From positions 53,534,934 to 53,598,933 of the forward strand of contig CM069446.1 of NCBI GenBank assembly GCA_035610835.1: DNA of 64,000 nt. The letters are read 5' to 3'. Shown here in pieces: positions 23,750 through 56,490 of the stretch; within the stretch, counting starts at the first letter, position 1, and each line of letters starts with the position of its first letter. A program made the translations under genes and the position numbers. The DNA comes from Ophiura sarsii (taxonomy: Eukaryota > Echinodermata > Ophiuroidea > Amphilepidida > Ophiuridae). The notes below the pieces were generated by a model, which was given only the letters and a program-made list of their open reading frames with translations, did no database searches and was not told the DNA's origin.

Positions 23750-23960
23750 TCTAGAAAAAATAGAAAGGTCAATGCACTTGCGCAAATGTTTACAGGCTCA
23801 CAATACCAATTCCCTGCGGGGTCGTACCATTATTCACACATCAACATCAGCGCGCGTGCATTGATTTGTCTAATTTCTCCCGAAACTAAACATATTTATT
23901 TATTGATCTATAATCTATGTTTTTTTCGACGATGGTCTGATTTGTCTAACTTCTCTCGAA
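23750..23960. repeat. Small inverted-repeat sequence, three copies in the window
   Basis: AGGTCAATGCACTTGCGC at about 23766 and the mirror GCGCGTGCATTGATTTG at about 23852 enclose a spacer with TTATTCACACATCAACATCA. Related copies: 59465-59610 and 53580-53725. Confidence 0.6.
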
Positions 23961-24045
23961 ACAAAACATTCGTATTTATTGATCTATAATCAAGGTTTTT
24001 TTCGACGATTGTCAGATTTACAATAGTTTACTAACACTAACAATC

Positions 24046-24611
24046 ATAAAGTGTTCAACAAAAGAAAGTCAAATACTTTGTTTATGTCCTATAGAGTGTC
24101 TTTCGATTATTTTATGTCCAAACAGGCTAAATAGACATTTAGACGAATCTTTTCGGAACAATTTGGTACCAAGCATGCCACAAAACAACAACGATAAATC
24201 ATTATTAACACCATTTATAAAATATCCGCGACAGTTCCAAATTCATTTTCAACGCACGCAAGCGGCGAGAAAACGCGGTGTGTGGCACTTGAATGGTCGG
24301 GAATGAAAGGGATGCTGATCACACAGTGCAACTGCACGAACCAGCGGGCTATTTGATTGTGAACAGGTATCATGTGGTATTTTCTCCCCGCGTAGTTTGT
24401 GGAAAATGTGAATTAGGCAACGGCACGGATTTTCATTAAATGGTGCTAAAATCATGGCTTATCTTTGTCGCTTCGTGGCAAGTTTGGTACCAGATTGTGC
24501 CTAAAACATCCATATAAATGTCTATCTAGCCTCCTTGGTCAAAAAAATAATCGGAAGTTACTATATGGGACATAAACCAAGTGTATGACTTTCTTTTGTT
24601 GAGCACTTTAT
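24046..24611. repeat. Foldback (about 155-bp arms) directly after the gene A stop codon
   Basis: ATAAAGTGTTCAACAAAAGA at 24046 is mirrored by TCTTTTGTTGAGCACTTTAT ending at 24611. The arms, about 24046-24205 and 24455-24611, stay complementary with mismatches. The outer end is 11 bases from the stop codon. An equivalent lies after gene C (59681-60237), so it was there before the duplication. If included in the 3' UTR it would form a long hairpin. Confidence 0.8.
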
Positions 24612-24612
24612 A
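24607..24612 (-). promoter_or_regulatory. Degenerate poly(A) signal position, gene A
   Basis: TATAAA on the minus strand, just after the stop, at the place where gene C has AATAAA. TATAAA is a weaker variant, so gene A may use another site. Confidence 0.35.
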
Positions 24613-24622
24613 ATTCAAAGCG

Positions 24623-45215
<20,593 letters not shown>

Positions 45216-45410
45216 TCTAGATTGTTTTGATGACATTTTATTAGTTATGTCAAGGCACTTGGAAGTAGACATTGCATTGCGGTTCCAGAAGCTCCGTTGG
45301 AAACGATTCGATTGTATCAAAAAGTAAATGTACTGGAAACCATTATTTATGTTTGTATAAATATGGCGGTAAACACCATGAAGCTGGCTGAATCAAGCAG
45401 ACAATTTTGT
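45216..45410 (-). promoter_or_regulatory. Conserved 5' flank of gene A (5' UTR/promoter candidate)
   Basis: Shares blocks with 12403-12590 upstream of gene B (GGCACTTGGAAGTAGA, AGCTCCGTTGGAAAC). An A/T-rich ATATTTATAC lies about 140 bp upstream of the start codon. No start site can be fixed. Confidence 0.45.
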
Positions 45411-46135
45411 TCCTCAAACGGACACTTTAGTAACCATGTACGTACATGTATGTAGACGTCTATGCTCTAACCAGTACCTCAACCCGCACATGTATGTAAT
45501 ACATACATGTACTTAACCACGTGGTTGAAATTGACCAATTCCAATCGAGTTTCGAGTACGTTGGATAGAGAATTGAATTCGCGGGGAAAATACACACATT
45601 CGAAAAGTATCCTCGTATATGAACATGAAATATCACAACTATAATTATCTTTTTAATGTAACTAAAGCATTATAACATGTAAAGTTTTCTTTCCTGAATT
45701 TATGTGTATATTATATTTAGGTCCCTATATAGTATTATGCAAACTTTATTTATGTGTTTGTGCTATAGCGCTGCATGACCGCCGCGTGTGATACATTCAC
45801 TATACTGGCATTGTCGTACACAACACATTTTATAGCCTCGGTATACCATGGCAGGTAATAGAAACCTGCCATATTATGGGTATACATACAATGACCTGTC
45901 CTTGGTAAATAAATGCCTTTGCCCTGTAGTAAATTTCAATGCACATTACACAATGTTTGTTTGGGTTGTACTGTACAAACACAGAATTGATTGATGTTAA
46001 TAATTAGAGGAGAAAATACTGTGACTATTTCTTAATCTGGTTGAAGAAGGAGACGGTATGATATGACCTCTTTTGAATTGCCTATCTTAACAAGCTCACA
46101 GGCATGAGCATAGATAGGGTTTTCAATTGGGCACG

Positions 46136-46196
46136 AGGAGGGGGTGGGGGGGGGGGGTGGGGGTGTGGGGGGGGTGGGGGTGTGGGGGGGGGGGGA
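46136..46196 (+). repeat. G-rich tract
   Basis: Runs of 3-12 G separated by single T, suited to G-quadruplex formation. The overlapping Gly-rich ORF is an artefact. Confidence 0.8.
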
Positions 46197-46250
46197 TCAG
46201 GTCTGTGATCTGGGGCATAGCCGGCTATTTTGTTGGTATATTAAAATACA

Positions 46251-46760
46251 TGGGCCCGTATTCTCGTACGCAGTTAAACACGGTTTTAAGCTAAACACGC
46301 GTCTAACTTTGACTTTAAACACAGCGTTTAACTAAACGCAATTCTCGTACATTTGTTTTACTTAAACACGCGTCTAACTCGCCGAAATGTGTCTAACTTT
46401 AAACATGGGTACGAGGGTAGTTTAATGCGTGTTTAAATAAACTCGCGCACCAACTGTTTGCCTTGAATGATCACTCAACCGTGCCCGGTGCAAGCTGCCG
46501 TGTGGATCGTGTAGTCTTTAAAAGTACCGTGTATTTAAGGCATTCGGTCGATATCTATTGTAACCCAATAGGGCCACAATGAATTAAATACATGTATACA
46601 ATCAACGCAGGACCACTCTGGGAACGAGATTTGCAGAGTTTAAAATCGTGTTTTGTTAAACACGTAGTTTAAAGGATAAACTCACGTTTAAGTTAGACAC
46701 GCGTTTAGTTAAACACAGTTTTAAGCTAAAACCGTGTTTAGTACGAGAATACGGCCCATA
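46251..46760. mobile_element. Foldback MITE (GGGCCGTATTCTCGTAC ends)
   Basis: Left GGGCCCGTATTCTCGTACG and right GTACGAGAATACGGCCCA are inverted repeats. The subterminal region carries many TTAAACACG/CGTGTTTAA words in both orientations. Target duplication not clear. Confidence 0.75.
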
Positions 46761-47332
46761 GAGTTTGTCATTTCATCTGGGGTGGGCATCGGGGGGGGGG
46801 GGGGGGGGGATGATGAGTACCCACCTCTAAAGTTACGCCCCTGGTCAAAGGTTCAACATTTACAATTGTCGTGGGGAAAAGGTTCCTGACTGGGGAAAAG
46901 TGAACCCCACCCCCATTTCAAAGATTCCTGACTGGGGAATTGCACCCCACCCCGCCCCACCCCACCCCATCCCACCCCTCCCTACACTTAAACATAAATA
47001 TTCCAGTGACCCGGATAAATGTAAGGCACAAGTGAATCAATAATTATATCAGTCAGAGATTGGAGATTCACCCCCCTCCCCCCGATATACGCAATAGACC
47101 CCATTCCATTTTTAAATAACAGGGTCATGGTTAGTAGCTACCTCTTCTTACAAAATATCAATCTTTATCTAATCAAATCAAAATAAACTAAATCTGTAAT
47201 TTAAAGTTTATAGGACGCTGCACATAAATATTCAAAATAAAATCATAGTTATTGTATTCACTCCATAAATAATTGTATTTGGCTCACCCACATTAATTTT
47301 ACACAACTCAATCCACAAATCCCCCCCCCCCC

Positions 47333-47488
47333 CAGTGGCGTAAACTGGGGGGGGGGGGGGGGACGACCATATGTCGTATGTTGTACCGACGAAAGGCATG
47401 ATCATTTACCGACAATCTTTTTTTTTTACAAACTCCTAAAAAATCGTAAAACATCCACACAAAAATGGACCCCCTGTGTACGCCACTA
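47333..47488. mobile_element. Short hAT-like element, probable
   Basis: CAGTGGCGTAAAC at the left and GTACGCCACT at the right, about 156 bp, with a G run inside. The left flank is a C run, so an 8-bp duplication cannot be confirmed. Confidence 0.5.
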
Positions 47489-47875
47489 CTCGCCCCACAA
47501 CTCGCCTCACAACTCTCCCTAAACCTCACTGTACAACTCTCTACACATCAACTCTCCCATCCTATTCACAACTCGCCATTTAGCTATCCACTACTAAACA
47601 TGTTTAATATGTTTATATTTGGCCTAACTATAACCTAAATTTCCCTGATCGAGGCTTTTTACTATTACAGGACTGTATACGCGTGCTCGGAATGTCTGTA
47701 CCACGTAATTGGAAAATATTATCCCACGGCATCGATTCTCTATCCCACGTGCTCGAAACTCGATTGGAATTGGTCAATATCAACCACGTGGTTTGAAATT
47801 CGATCACGCGTGTTCGAAAATCGAGTACGTATATTAATACGTGTATTGATATACGTTATGGCGGACTCGGCCAAC

Positions 47876-48190
47876 CATATGTGGTCTAGCGGATAGATCG
47901 CAGGTCTCACGATACAAAGGTTGTGAGTTCGAGCCCCGCTACGGCCAACATGTTTGTATCCTAGTCTCAATTGCCTCGTGGTTCAGAAGTCACGTAGAAA
48001 TGGTGGTCTCGTGCATCAGAAGAGCAACAATCTGAGCACGTTAAAGTTTACAGACTCCTTCGTAAAGAGTATAGGGGATCATCCCGGTCTGTGTACACAA
48101 AAACTCATGTCCCTAGGTTTCAGGGGCACTGTACCGTTAATGCCCGAGGTAGGGCGCTGTGTACAGTATAGATGTATGTATGTATGTATA
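47876..48190 (+). repeat. tRNA-headed SINE, type III head with type I tail
   Basis: Head TGGTCTAGCGGATAGATCGC and GTTGTGAGTTCGAGCCCCGC (good A and B boxes), body GAAGTCACGTAGAAATGGTG, tail CCCTAGGTTTCAGGG and GCGCTGTGTACAGTATAGATG then (TATG)n. It is the best-preserved pol III head in the window. Confidence 0.78.
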
Positions 48191-48445
48191 CTTCGCGTAA
48201 GATATGCTCTATACTTCTCGCTGCCCCGCTCGCAGCGACAGTTATTAATCGTGTTAATGCAACTACATAATGTATGCCTAGGACAGTAATGAATCGTGCA
48301 CGCGCAGGGAAACATCACGCACACAGGCCAACAGTATTACTAGATCTATTATAAGGGCGCAGAGCACTAAATCACTCCTCGTTTTGTGTAATGGAAGTTC
48401 CGGCAAAAACCAAAACCGAGGTTGTGATAAATTGGGGTCCTTTGC

Positions 48446-48600
48446 AGTGGCGTAGCTCGGGGGTGGGGGTGGGGTGGGGGGCAGGGGGGAAATGCCCCCC
48501 CCCCCTTGACAAAAAAACCCACATTTGTGCCCCCGCCCCCGCCCCCCCCCCCCCCCCCCACCCCTCTAAAAAAAAATGAAAACAGAAAAAAAGAAAATAG
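48446..48600. repeat. hAT-like left end with G/C homopolymers
   Basis: GCAGTGGCGTAGCTCGGGGG followed by G-rich then C-rich tracts (48484-48560). No right end identified, so a truncated element. Confidence 0.5.
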
Positions 48601-49084
48601 GGGGAAAAAAATGATAAAAGACCGAGATTGTGTGCGGGGTACTGGTTATGTGTGGGTATATTCAGACCAAATAGTCAAATATAAGGCAAAAATGTACATG
48701 TAGTAAATTAGTACATGTACTGTGCGATTTTTTTGACCGTGCGAAATGTTTTGACCTCAACACCCAATATTTGTTTGTTAGAATAAAGAATTCGAGACAT
48801 TCCAAAAAGAGTTACTAAGGACCCAAAATCGCGACTCTTTTAGGTCTATTTTACACGTAATCAAATGGGCGGTATATTTAGTGCTGTGCCCCCTTATTTG
48901 TTTGACTGGTTGCTAAAATGCAATGATTATATACCGCCTCTGGTATATAAAAAAGGGAAAAAAACACAGTACCAATTATTTGGCAAAATATTTTTTTACA
49001 GATTTGTGCAATGAATTAAATAAAAAACCCTTTAAAAAGGGAAATGCTTGTAACAAGTGTGAAACATATTAGAGTTTTATGTGA

Positions 49085-50790
49085 GCAATTCCCATATCAT
49101 GCATCCAGAAAATATCATATAATGTGCCCAGATTTGCTTTTTAGGATACGATATCACATTTGTAGCTACGTATAATATCAGTGTCACTAATCGATCAATC
49201 CGCAAACCAATTTGACGACATAAATGACGTTCACATTGAAATCGCAAAAATTGTGGTTTTTCTTCAACCAATTCCGGAAAAAATTGGCTAATTATCATAT
49301 AATGTGCCCTGATTTGCATTTCAGGATATGATATCACATTTTGAGCTGCGTATGATATCTGTGTCACTAATCGGTCAATCCGCGACCAATTTGACGACAT
49401 AAATGACGTTCACGTTGAAATCGCCGGGAAAAACAGGGTTTTTTCCTAGCAATTGCGGACAAAATAATCAAAATTTCATATGATGTGCCCTGATTTGCTT
49501 TTAAGGATACGATATCACATTTGTAGCTACGTATGATATCAGTGTCACTAATCGGTCAATCGCAACCAATTTGACGACATAAATGATGTTCACATTGAAA
49601 TCGCAAAAATTGGGGTTTTTCTTCAACCAATTCCGGAAAAATAGGCTAAATATCATATTATGTGCCCTGATTTGCTTTTCAGGATATGATATCACATTTT
49701 GAGCTGTGTATGATATCTGTGTCCACTAATCGGTCAATCCGCGACCAATTTGACGACATAAATGACGTTCACGTTGAAATCGCCGGGGAAAACAGGTTTT
49801 TTTCCTAGCAATTGCGGACAAAATTTCATATGATGTGCCTTGATTTGCTTTTTAGGATACGATATCACTTTTAGCCACATATGATATCGGTGTCACAAAT
49901 CGGTCAATCCGCAACCAATTTGACGACAATGACGTTCACATTGAAATCGCAAATCCAAATCGTGATTTTTTTTTCTTCAACCAATTCCGGACAAAATAGA
50001 CAAACTATCATATCATGTGCCCTGATTTGCTTTTTAGGATACGTATCACATTTTGAGTTACGTATGATATCGGTGTTATACTGATCGGTCAATCCGCAAC
50101 CAACTTGACAACATAAAGGATGTTCGCGTTGAAATCGCAATGATTTTTTTTCTCCAACCAATTCCGGACAAAATAGGCTAAATATCATATAATGTGCCCT
50201 GAATTGCTTTTAGGATATGATATCACATTTTGAGCTACGTATGATATCGGTGTCACTGATCGGTCAATCAGCAACCAATTTGACGACAAATAGCGTTGCC
50301 GTTGACATCACACAAGGAAACACTTTTCTTCTTCTACCAATTAGGGACTAAATAAACAAACTATCATATGTGCCCTGATTTGCTTTTTAGGATACGATAT
50401 CACATTTTGAGTTACGTATAATATCTGTGTCACTGATCGGTCAATCCGCAACCAATTTGATGTCATAAATGACATTCCCTATGAAATCGCAAGGAAAAAC
50501 AGTTTTTTTACCGACCAATTCAATTGTGGACAAACTAGCCATATGCTAAAGTATCTTCATATAATGTGCCCTGATTTACTTTTTAAAGGACGATATCACA
50601 GTTTGAGCTACGTATCATATATCAGTATCACTGCACGGTCAATCCGCAACCAATTTGAGAACATAAATGACATTCGTGTAGAAATCTCAAGGAAAAATGT
50701 GGTTTTTTTTCAACCAATTCCGAAAAAATAGGCAAATATCATATAATGTGCCTTTATTAAACCGGGCTTTATTTGCTTTTTATGATACGA
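49085..50790. repeat. Satellite-like array, about ten units of roughly 180 bp
   Basis: GTGCCCTGATTTGC recurs near 49117, 49306, 49486, 49661, 49837, 50018, 50197, 50370, 50567 and 50746, spacing 173-197 bp. Each unit carries GATATCACATTTTGAGCTACG, GTCACTGATCGGTCAATCCG, CAACCAATTTGACGACATAA, GTTGAAATCGC and CAACCAATTCCGGACAAAAT. Units 2 and 4 share variants (GAGCTGCGTATGATATCTG, GCCGGGAAAAACAG), and so do units 1 and 3, suggesting a two-unit higher-order pattern at the left. ORFs across it are shadows. Confidence 0.93.
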
Positions 50791-50799
50791 ATTTGAGCT

Positions 50800-51375
50800 A
50801 CCTATAATCAGTAACAGATTTGTGATCAAAAGACATTTGTTGCACTAGATGCCCCTAGCACCATAAACATGATTATGGGTGGTTAAAATCTCGGATTAGA
50901 AATATCAAAGTCAGAAGTTGTAAGCTTAAAATGGTAAGTAAGCTTACTACAAATTCATTCATTGGTTAAACTGAAACTGGCCAAAAATCACTCAAAATAA
51001 TAATGCAGACAAAAATCAGTTGCAGACCTGTTCTAGAGATAACTCTCTGATGGATCAATTGGAAAACAATTTCTCAAAACATTACGTAATATTAATATAC
51101 ATTTCCTATATAAGACGAAAATCAACGTATTTTTCATATGGCGAAGCATACGAAATAAACCTTCCGTCTACCAAAAATTAAACTCCAAAATTCACCGTAT
51201 GAGTCAAATCGAGTCTCAACTTGATCTAAGATTATGAGCTGTTTTAAAAGTGTAATAAAAATGTAGTACACGGCCCTTTAATCTATAGGTAATGAAGAAG
51301 ACAACTGCGATCTATCACGCAAATCCACTTCAACATTTCACGAGAAGTTCAATACGATGACACAGCTAGCCTATT
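50800..51375. other. Intergenic DNA, nothing recognised
   Basis: AT-rich, no gene or repeat ends. Confidence 0.45.
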
Positions 51376-51433
51376 AGGTAGGCGTTGTAACTGGTACTTA
51401 TACGAACATTGTATGGGCGGCCAATGAGGTTAA

Positions 51434-51809
51434 AGGTATATTATGTGATCTTTCCAGGGAACGCCCTCAACATCGAAAAAAAAATAGAAAGCAGATTTTC
51501 TTGCAGATTTACATTTCTGATCATAAATCATGCATACATTCCAAGTTACAGGGCGATACGATTCTTAATTACTTCAAAATCATGGTTTTAGAGTGAAAAT
51601 AAACTGTCGGAATTCCGACAGTTTATATTTTTCACTCTAAATTCACTCTAAAACCATGATTTTGAGGTAATTAGGAGGAATCGTATCGCTCTGTAACTTG
51701 GAATGTATGTATGATTTATGATCGGAAATGTAAATCTGCAAGAAAATCTTCTTTCTAAAAAAAATGATGAATAGAGGGCGCTCTCTAGAAAAGATCACAT
51801 AATATGCCT
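51434..51809. mobile_element. piggyBac-like foldback MITE (AGGYATATTATG family), long form
   Basis: TTAA (51430-51433), AGGTATATTATGTGATC ... GATCACATAATATGCCT, TTAA (51810-51813). The element is palindromic throughout; its centre is AAACTGTCGGAATTCCGACA. The copy at 4048-4277 is a shorter relative. Confidence 0.88.
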
Positions 51810-51956
51810 TTAAATTGATTGAATATAGTCTAAAATCGGGGTAAAAAAAGATAAATTATAATTTTGTAATGACTACTAATTTGCAATAATGAATTATAAT
51901 TAACATGAATATGAATGATCCGGATTGAACTGAAATGGTCCAGGTTGAACCGAGAT

Positions 51957-52095
51957 CAGTGGCGTAACAGAGGTTGGTTGTCAGGGGGGGGGGGGCACAG
52001 CCAAAAAATTATGGTTAGAATAATTCCGTCCCGGAATTTTTAAAAGGTTGCCCATTTTTTTCCCCATTCAGTCACCTCGTGAATTTCACGTAGGT

Positions 52096-52126
<31 letters not shown>

Positions 52127-52531
52127 GGGGGGGGAGGGTCAAAAAACTTCACAAAATCGCACGGTCACAAAATTTCGCACGGTCACAAAATTACGCAAGG
52201 TCACAAATTTCGCACGGTCACAAAATTTCGCACAGTAACAAAATTTCGCAGTATAAAAAACACAACAGTCAACAATGTGTTGACTGTTGTGTTTTTTGTA
52301 CGGCGAAATTTTCTTTCTTTCTTTCCCTTTCTTCTTTTATTTCTTTCCCCTTTTTTTCTCCTTTTCCTTTTTCTTTTTCCTCCCTTTTTCCTTTCTCTCT
52401 CTCTTTTCTTTCCCTTCCCCTCCATTTTTCCTGGTGGGTAGGTTTGAATTTCCTGCTGAGCACCTTCAGGGGGGGCACTGTGCGACCCCCTACCCCCCCC
52501 CCCCCCCCCCCCCCCGGCTGTTACGCCACTG
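51957..52531. mobile_element. Non-autonomous hAT element with perfect 8-bp duplication
   Basis: Ends CAGTGGCGTAAC and GTTACGCCACTG; target duplication ACCGAGAT at 51949-51956 and 52532-52539. The interior has a G run, repeated CACAAAATTTCGCACGGT, a palindrome AACAGTCAACA-TGTTGACTGTT and a C/T-rich tract. No transposase. Confidence 0.92.
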
Positions 52532-52799
52532 ACCGAGATAACCGAGATGATTCAAGAGGATCCCAAATTAATCATGAATATTCATTATAAAAAAGTTATC
52601 ATTTATAAATCTCTAACAAATTCCAAGTATATATTCAATATATTTAACCCCATTGGCCGCCCATACAATGTTCGGTATAAGTACCAGTTACAACGCCTAC
52701 CCAGTTTAATATTCACTGGCGATGATATATCAATCTCTCGTCCAATCAAAACCATCGACACGGATGGCACACTTCTCGTCCATCAATTATGAGCGTATG

Positions 52800-54080
52800 A
52801 AAGTATCGTTTGGCATATTATACCAGTGACACCAATTAGGTTTTCTGTGCAAAGTGACACTCGGAACGGAGCCATACATAACGCGTACCAATTCCAAGCC
52901 TATATATGTTAGTTCGCCTTGGCGAACAAGCAAAAAACGAATCCAGTTTCCGGCAGCTTGGTGCTAAGCATTGGTTTCCAGTTTCCAATACGATTTATTC
53001 CGTTAAATATATACTACCGGGTTCCAAATTGTCGGTTCCTTTCATCTATGCTTAGCACCAAGCTGCTCAAAATGAGATTCTTAAAAAAGCCACCCCAACG
53101 TTACTGTCAGTGCTTCAACACCTAAACAAATAAAAAATAAAAATAGAATCTCAAATCTCCTGGAATTCGATGGGATTTCATGAAACCCGGGTCCTGAAAT
53201 CTTTAAAACTTTGTTGGGTTGTTTAACAAATTATATGGAGGTTAAAAGCATGGCAAGGATATAATGCATGTGAGAAACTCTGGAATTGGCATCGAAAAAA
53301 ATCATCAAAATGTATGGGAGTTACGTTGTATTGATTAATGAATGGTTTGTAAATAGAGGGCGCTCATAACTATGTGTTTCGAACCAGACGACAGTGGTCA
53401 CGCGAAACCTAAATTTTGAATTCGTATTGGAATAACACGTAATCACGAATGTTAATTTTATCATTTTGAAAAAATTCATCACAGGTTAGAAGATTTTTTT
53501 TCAAATCCAAACCGTTGGAGTTGGGTTAAATGCTATTTTTAAAATTATTTTCATCGTTAACCGGGCGATGCGCATGTTTTTTCTCTCGAAAAATTAGAAA
53601 AATCAATGCACTTGCGCAAATGTTGATACGCTCACAATAGCACTCCCCCTGCGGGTCGTATCATTATTCACACATTAACATCAGCGCGCATGCATTGATT
53701 TTGTCTAATTTCTCTCGAAACAACACATACGCATTTATTGATCAATAATTATTTTTATGACCACCCCAAACATAAACAAATCTATACTTATAATAAATAA
53801 GGCATATTTAGTTAGGATTATTGGGGAGATAGTTGATATGGAAGCAAACATATACATGATAGGCCTATACTAAGATGGACGAGTCCAAGTCTTTTGTTTC
53901 AGTTTTTTTTAACTAACATTTTGTTTTGACCGACCCCCTATTGCAATAGTATTAATTTTATAACCACCTTTTAGTGTGAAAAACTATGACCCCTAGGATA
54001 TATGGAACCCCACCCGAAGGAAATGATAACACCTTATTAAATAATTCGGCACAACATCACGAACTGTTGGTCCTGAGAAG
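52800..54080. other. Intergenic DNA with two short repeats
   Basis: A hairpin pair GCAGCTTGGTGCTAAGCAT (about 52952) / ATGCTTAGCACCAAGCTGC (about 53048) and a third copy of the small inverted-repeat sequence (53580-53725). No gene seen. Confidence 0.55.
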
Positions 54081-55466
54081 CGTCGTCTATCTGCCTTCAA
54101 ACCTCTTGTTGTATCTACATACAACGTGCGTACCCTATACCAACAATGGCAGGTACACCAACTATTTGTATGCTGTGTTGATGCAGGTATAGACACCATT
54201 GGCATACAGGAACATTGCTTGATTACTTCCAACAACACCGATGAGTTATGGTCTGATGACAAAAAATGGGTCCTAATAATTATATAGCTCGGCTACAAAT
54301 CAGCGTCAGGGAGGTGTTGGTATTTTAGTGTCAAAATACAGACACAGATGCCTACAAATTGTTAATTCCATCAGCAACAGAATTATCACTGCCACATTCC
54401 ATGGTAATCCCAAACTCACCATTACGTCCATTTATGCTCCAACTGAAAGTGCTACTCCTGATGACAAAAATGAGTTCTACAACAACATGGAGAACCATCT
54501 TGAGCAGGTGAAAACTCACAACATCCACTTGATTTTGGGAGACTTTAATGCCCGAGTTGGATTAGACAGCCACTAATCACACCCTCAGGTTGTTGGACGT
54601 CACAGTAGAGCATACAACCCCGTGGAACTAGACTCAGATCACCGGATTGACAGCATCAAGCTCGTGTGTAGCCTAAGATCTACCAAAGGGAAACCCTGCA
54701 CAAGACCGAGGTTTGATTGGGAAAAGCTGCAGAACGCTGACACAAAAGAGCTATTTCAGATGCAACGACACATTCAGACCAATAATTGAGAGATACGAAC
54801 AGTTTGAGAAAGCAGTTTCAAAAGCAGCCGAAAAGTTGTTGGAAAACACAAACCTCATGGCATGCCAACCATGACTTACTATAGAGGAATGTCTCTTCTG
54901 TCAATTGCAGCTAAAGTATACAACAAGATCCTGCTCAACAGAATTAGAGATCATGTTGACCCCATCTCGAGGAATAACCAGGCTGGCTTTCGCCCTGGCA
55001 GAAGCTGTGCTCAGCAAATCCACATCCTGAGGAGGATCATGGAAGGTTTTAAAGACCAGCAGCTACCTCTCACAGTCACATTCATAGACTTCAAGAAAGC
55101 CTTCGACTCCATAAACGGGAAAGTTATGTTTGCAGTACTGCGACATAACGGAATCCCAAAAGCTTAAGTCGATGCTATAGGTGTACTGTACAACAACTCG
55201 AGAAGTGCTGTGATGGTCGATGGCAGTATCTCTGATCCTTTTGCTGTCTCGACTGGAGTGCTACAGGGGGACGTTCTGGCTGATAAATTGTATACTACCT
55301 ATTGAAGAAGGCCACATATGATCTTGACTCAGGAGTTGTGACACATCCACGTCGTTCAAGGCGTCATCCTGCCGTTGTTCTCAACGACATAGACTTTGCT
55401 GATGACATTGCATTACTCGAGACAACAATTCCACGAGCCCAGACGCAGCTGACAGAAACTGCTGCA

Positions 55467-55927
55467 CAGTGGCGTAACTAGACTTTCTCATTTTGGGGGG
55501 GGGGCAAGAAGGGGCAGAGACTTGAAATGGGGGGGCTCATACATTTTGTTGAGTCCAAGATGCGCGCGCAGCGCGTGAAAATTTTCGACTTTACAGCTAT
55601 TTTTTGGACGATTGAGCTACATTTTGGCTCTAAACAAGCTTGTACCAATGAATATTTCATTTTGGGAAGACATATGCGCGCGTAGCGCGCGAAATTTTTT
55701 CATATGTGTACTTTTGACCATCATAATTCCATGATTCCTTTCGTCAAATGAACCGACAGTGCCAATCTCAACCGACACGATGTCATTATTGGGGGGATTT
55801 GGTGTGTACTTTGTTTGTAAATTTTATTTACAGCCGTACTTGATTTCATTTGGGGGGGAAAGCGGGTGGGGGGGCAAGGGTTCCAAGTGGGGGGGGGGGG
55901 CCCTGCCCCCCGCTGGTTACGCCACTG
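55467..55927. mobile_element. Non-autonomous hAT element in the LINE, copy 1
   Basis: Ends CAGTGGCGTAAC and GTTACGCCACTG; duplication CTGCTGCA at 55459-55466 and 55928-55935. 461 bp. The interior has GCGCGCAGCGCGTGAAA and GCGCGCGTAGCGCGCGAAA palindromic words. Confidence 0.93.
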
Positions 55928-56108
55928 CTGCTGCAGCAGCAAAATACCTTGGCCTCTTCATTAGCGTATCTAAAACGGAGTACATGACTGCCAACTGCAA
56001 CTCCTCACCTGCCACTTCAGGTCTATGGGGATACCATCAACCATGTGACAGATGTCAGGTATCTTGGCTCTATGATGGCATGCCATCGGGTGCAAGTGAT
56101 CTTTAAAG

Positions 56109-56490
56109 CAGTGGCGTAACCAGCGGGGGGGGCAGGGGGGGGCGGGAGCCCCCCCCCCCACTTGGAACCCTAGCCCCCCCGCTTGCCCCCCCAAATGAAA
56201 TCAAGTACGGCTGTAAATGAAAGGAATCATGGAATTATGATGGTCAAAAGTACACATATGAAAGATTTTCGCGCGCTACGCGCGCATATGTCTTCCCAAA
56301 ATGAAATATTCTTTGGTACAAGCTTGTTTAGAGCCAAAATGTAGCTCAATCGTCCAAAAATAGCTGTTAAGTCGAAAATTTTCGCGCGCTACGCGCGCAT
56401 CTCTTTACTCAAAACAAATTACGAGCCCCCCCATTTCAAGTCACTGCCCCTTCTTGCCCCCCCAAATGAAAAAGTCTAGTTACGCCACTG
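56109..56490. mobile_element. Non-autonomous hAT element in the LINE, copy 2, opposite orientation
   Basis: Same ends; duplication CTTTAAAG at 56101-56108 and 56491-56498. 382 bp. The interior is the reverse complement of copy 1, including TCGCGCGCTACGCGCGCAT twice. Confidence 0.93.

Larger units (their letters stand above)
22200..24622. repeat. 3' flank of gene A duplicated in gene C (57230-60248)
   Basis: Long stretches match 57230-60248, for example around CGGAATGAGCAGATGTTGCA and GAGCAGTGAA. Differences include a SINE (57648-57971) and a TTAA element (58548-58904) present only in C. The match continues through exon 11 into intron 10. Confidence 0.85.
45514..47806. mobile_element. Candidate 2.3-kb inverted-repeat element
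   Basis: AACCACGTGGTTGAAATTGA at 45514, with the following 85 bp, is mirrored at 47715-47806 (TCAATATCAACCACGTGGTT). Blocks CCAATTCCAATCGAGTTTCG and GGATAGAGAAT are shared. No target duplication seen; it contains the MITE at 46251 and G-rich tracts. Confidence 0.5.
51383..52692. repeat. Inverted pair of 45 bp enclosing two MITEs
   Basis: GGCGTTGTAACTGGTACTTA at 51383-51427 is mirrored at 52648-52692. Between them sit the piggyBac-like MITE (51434-51809) and a hAT (51957-52531); without these the pair would be about 360 bp apart. Confidence 0.65.

Noticed and set aside
46144..46335. Gly-rich 63-codon ORF
   Set aside because: Translation of the G-rich tract only.
47876..47950. A tRNA gene (good A and B boxes)
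   Set aside because: No acceptor-stem pairing and the sequence continues into a repeated SINE body.
48446..48900. Complete hAT element
   Set aside because: Left end is present but no matching right end or 8-bp duplication found.
49085..50790. CRISPR-like array
   Set aside because: Repeat units are about 180 bp and contiguous with no unique spacers; this is an animal genome.
52048..52590. ORF rich in Phe, Ser, Pro and Gly
   Set aside because: It runs over G runs and a C/T-rich tract inside a hAT element, with no conserved motif.
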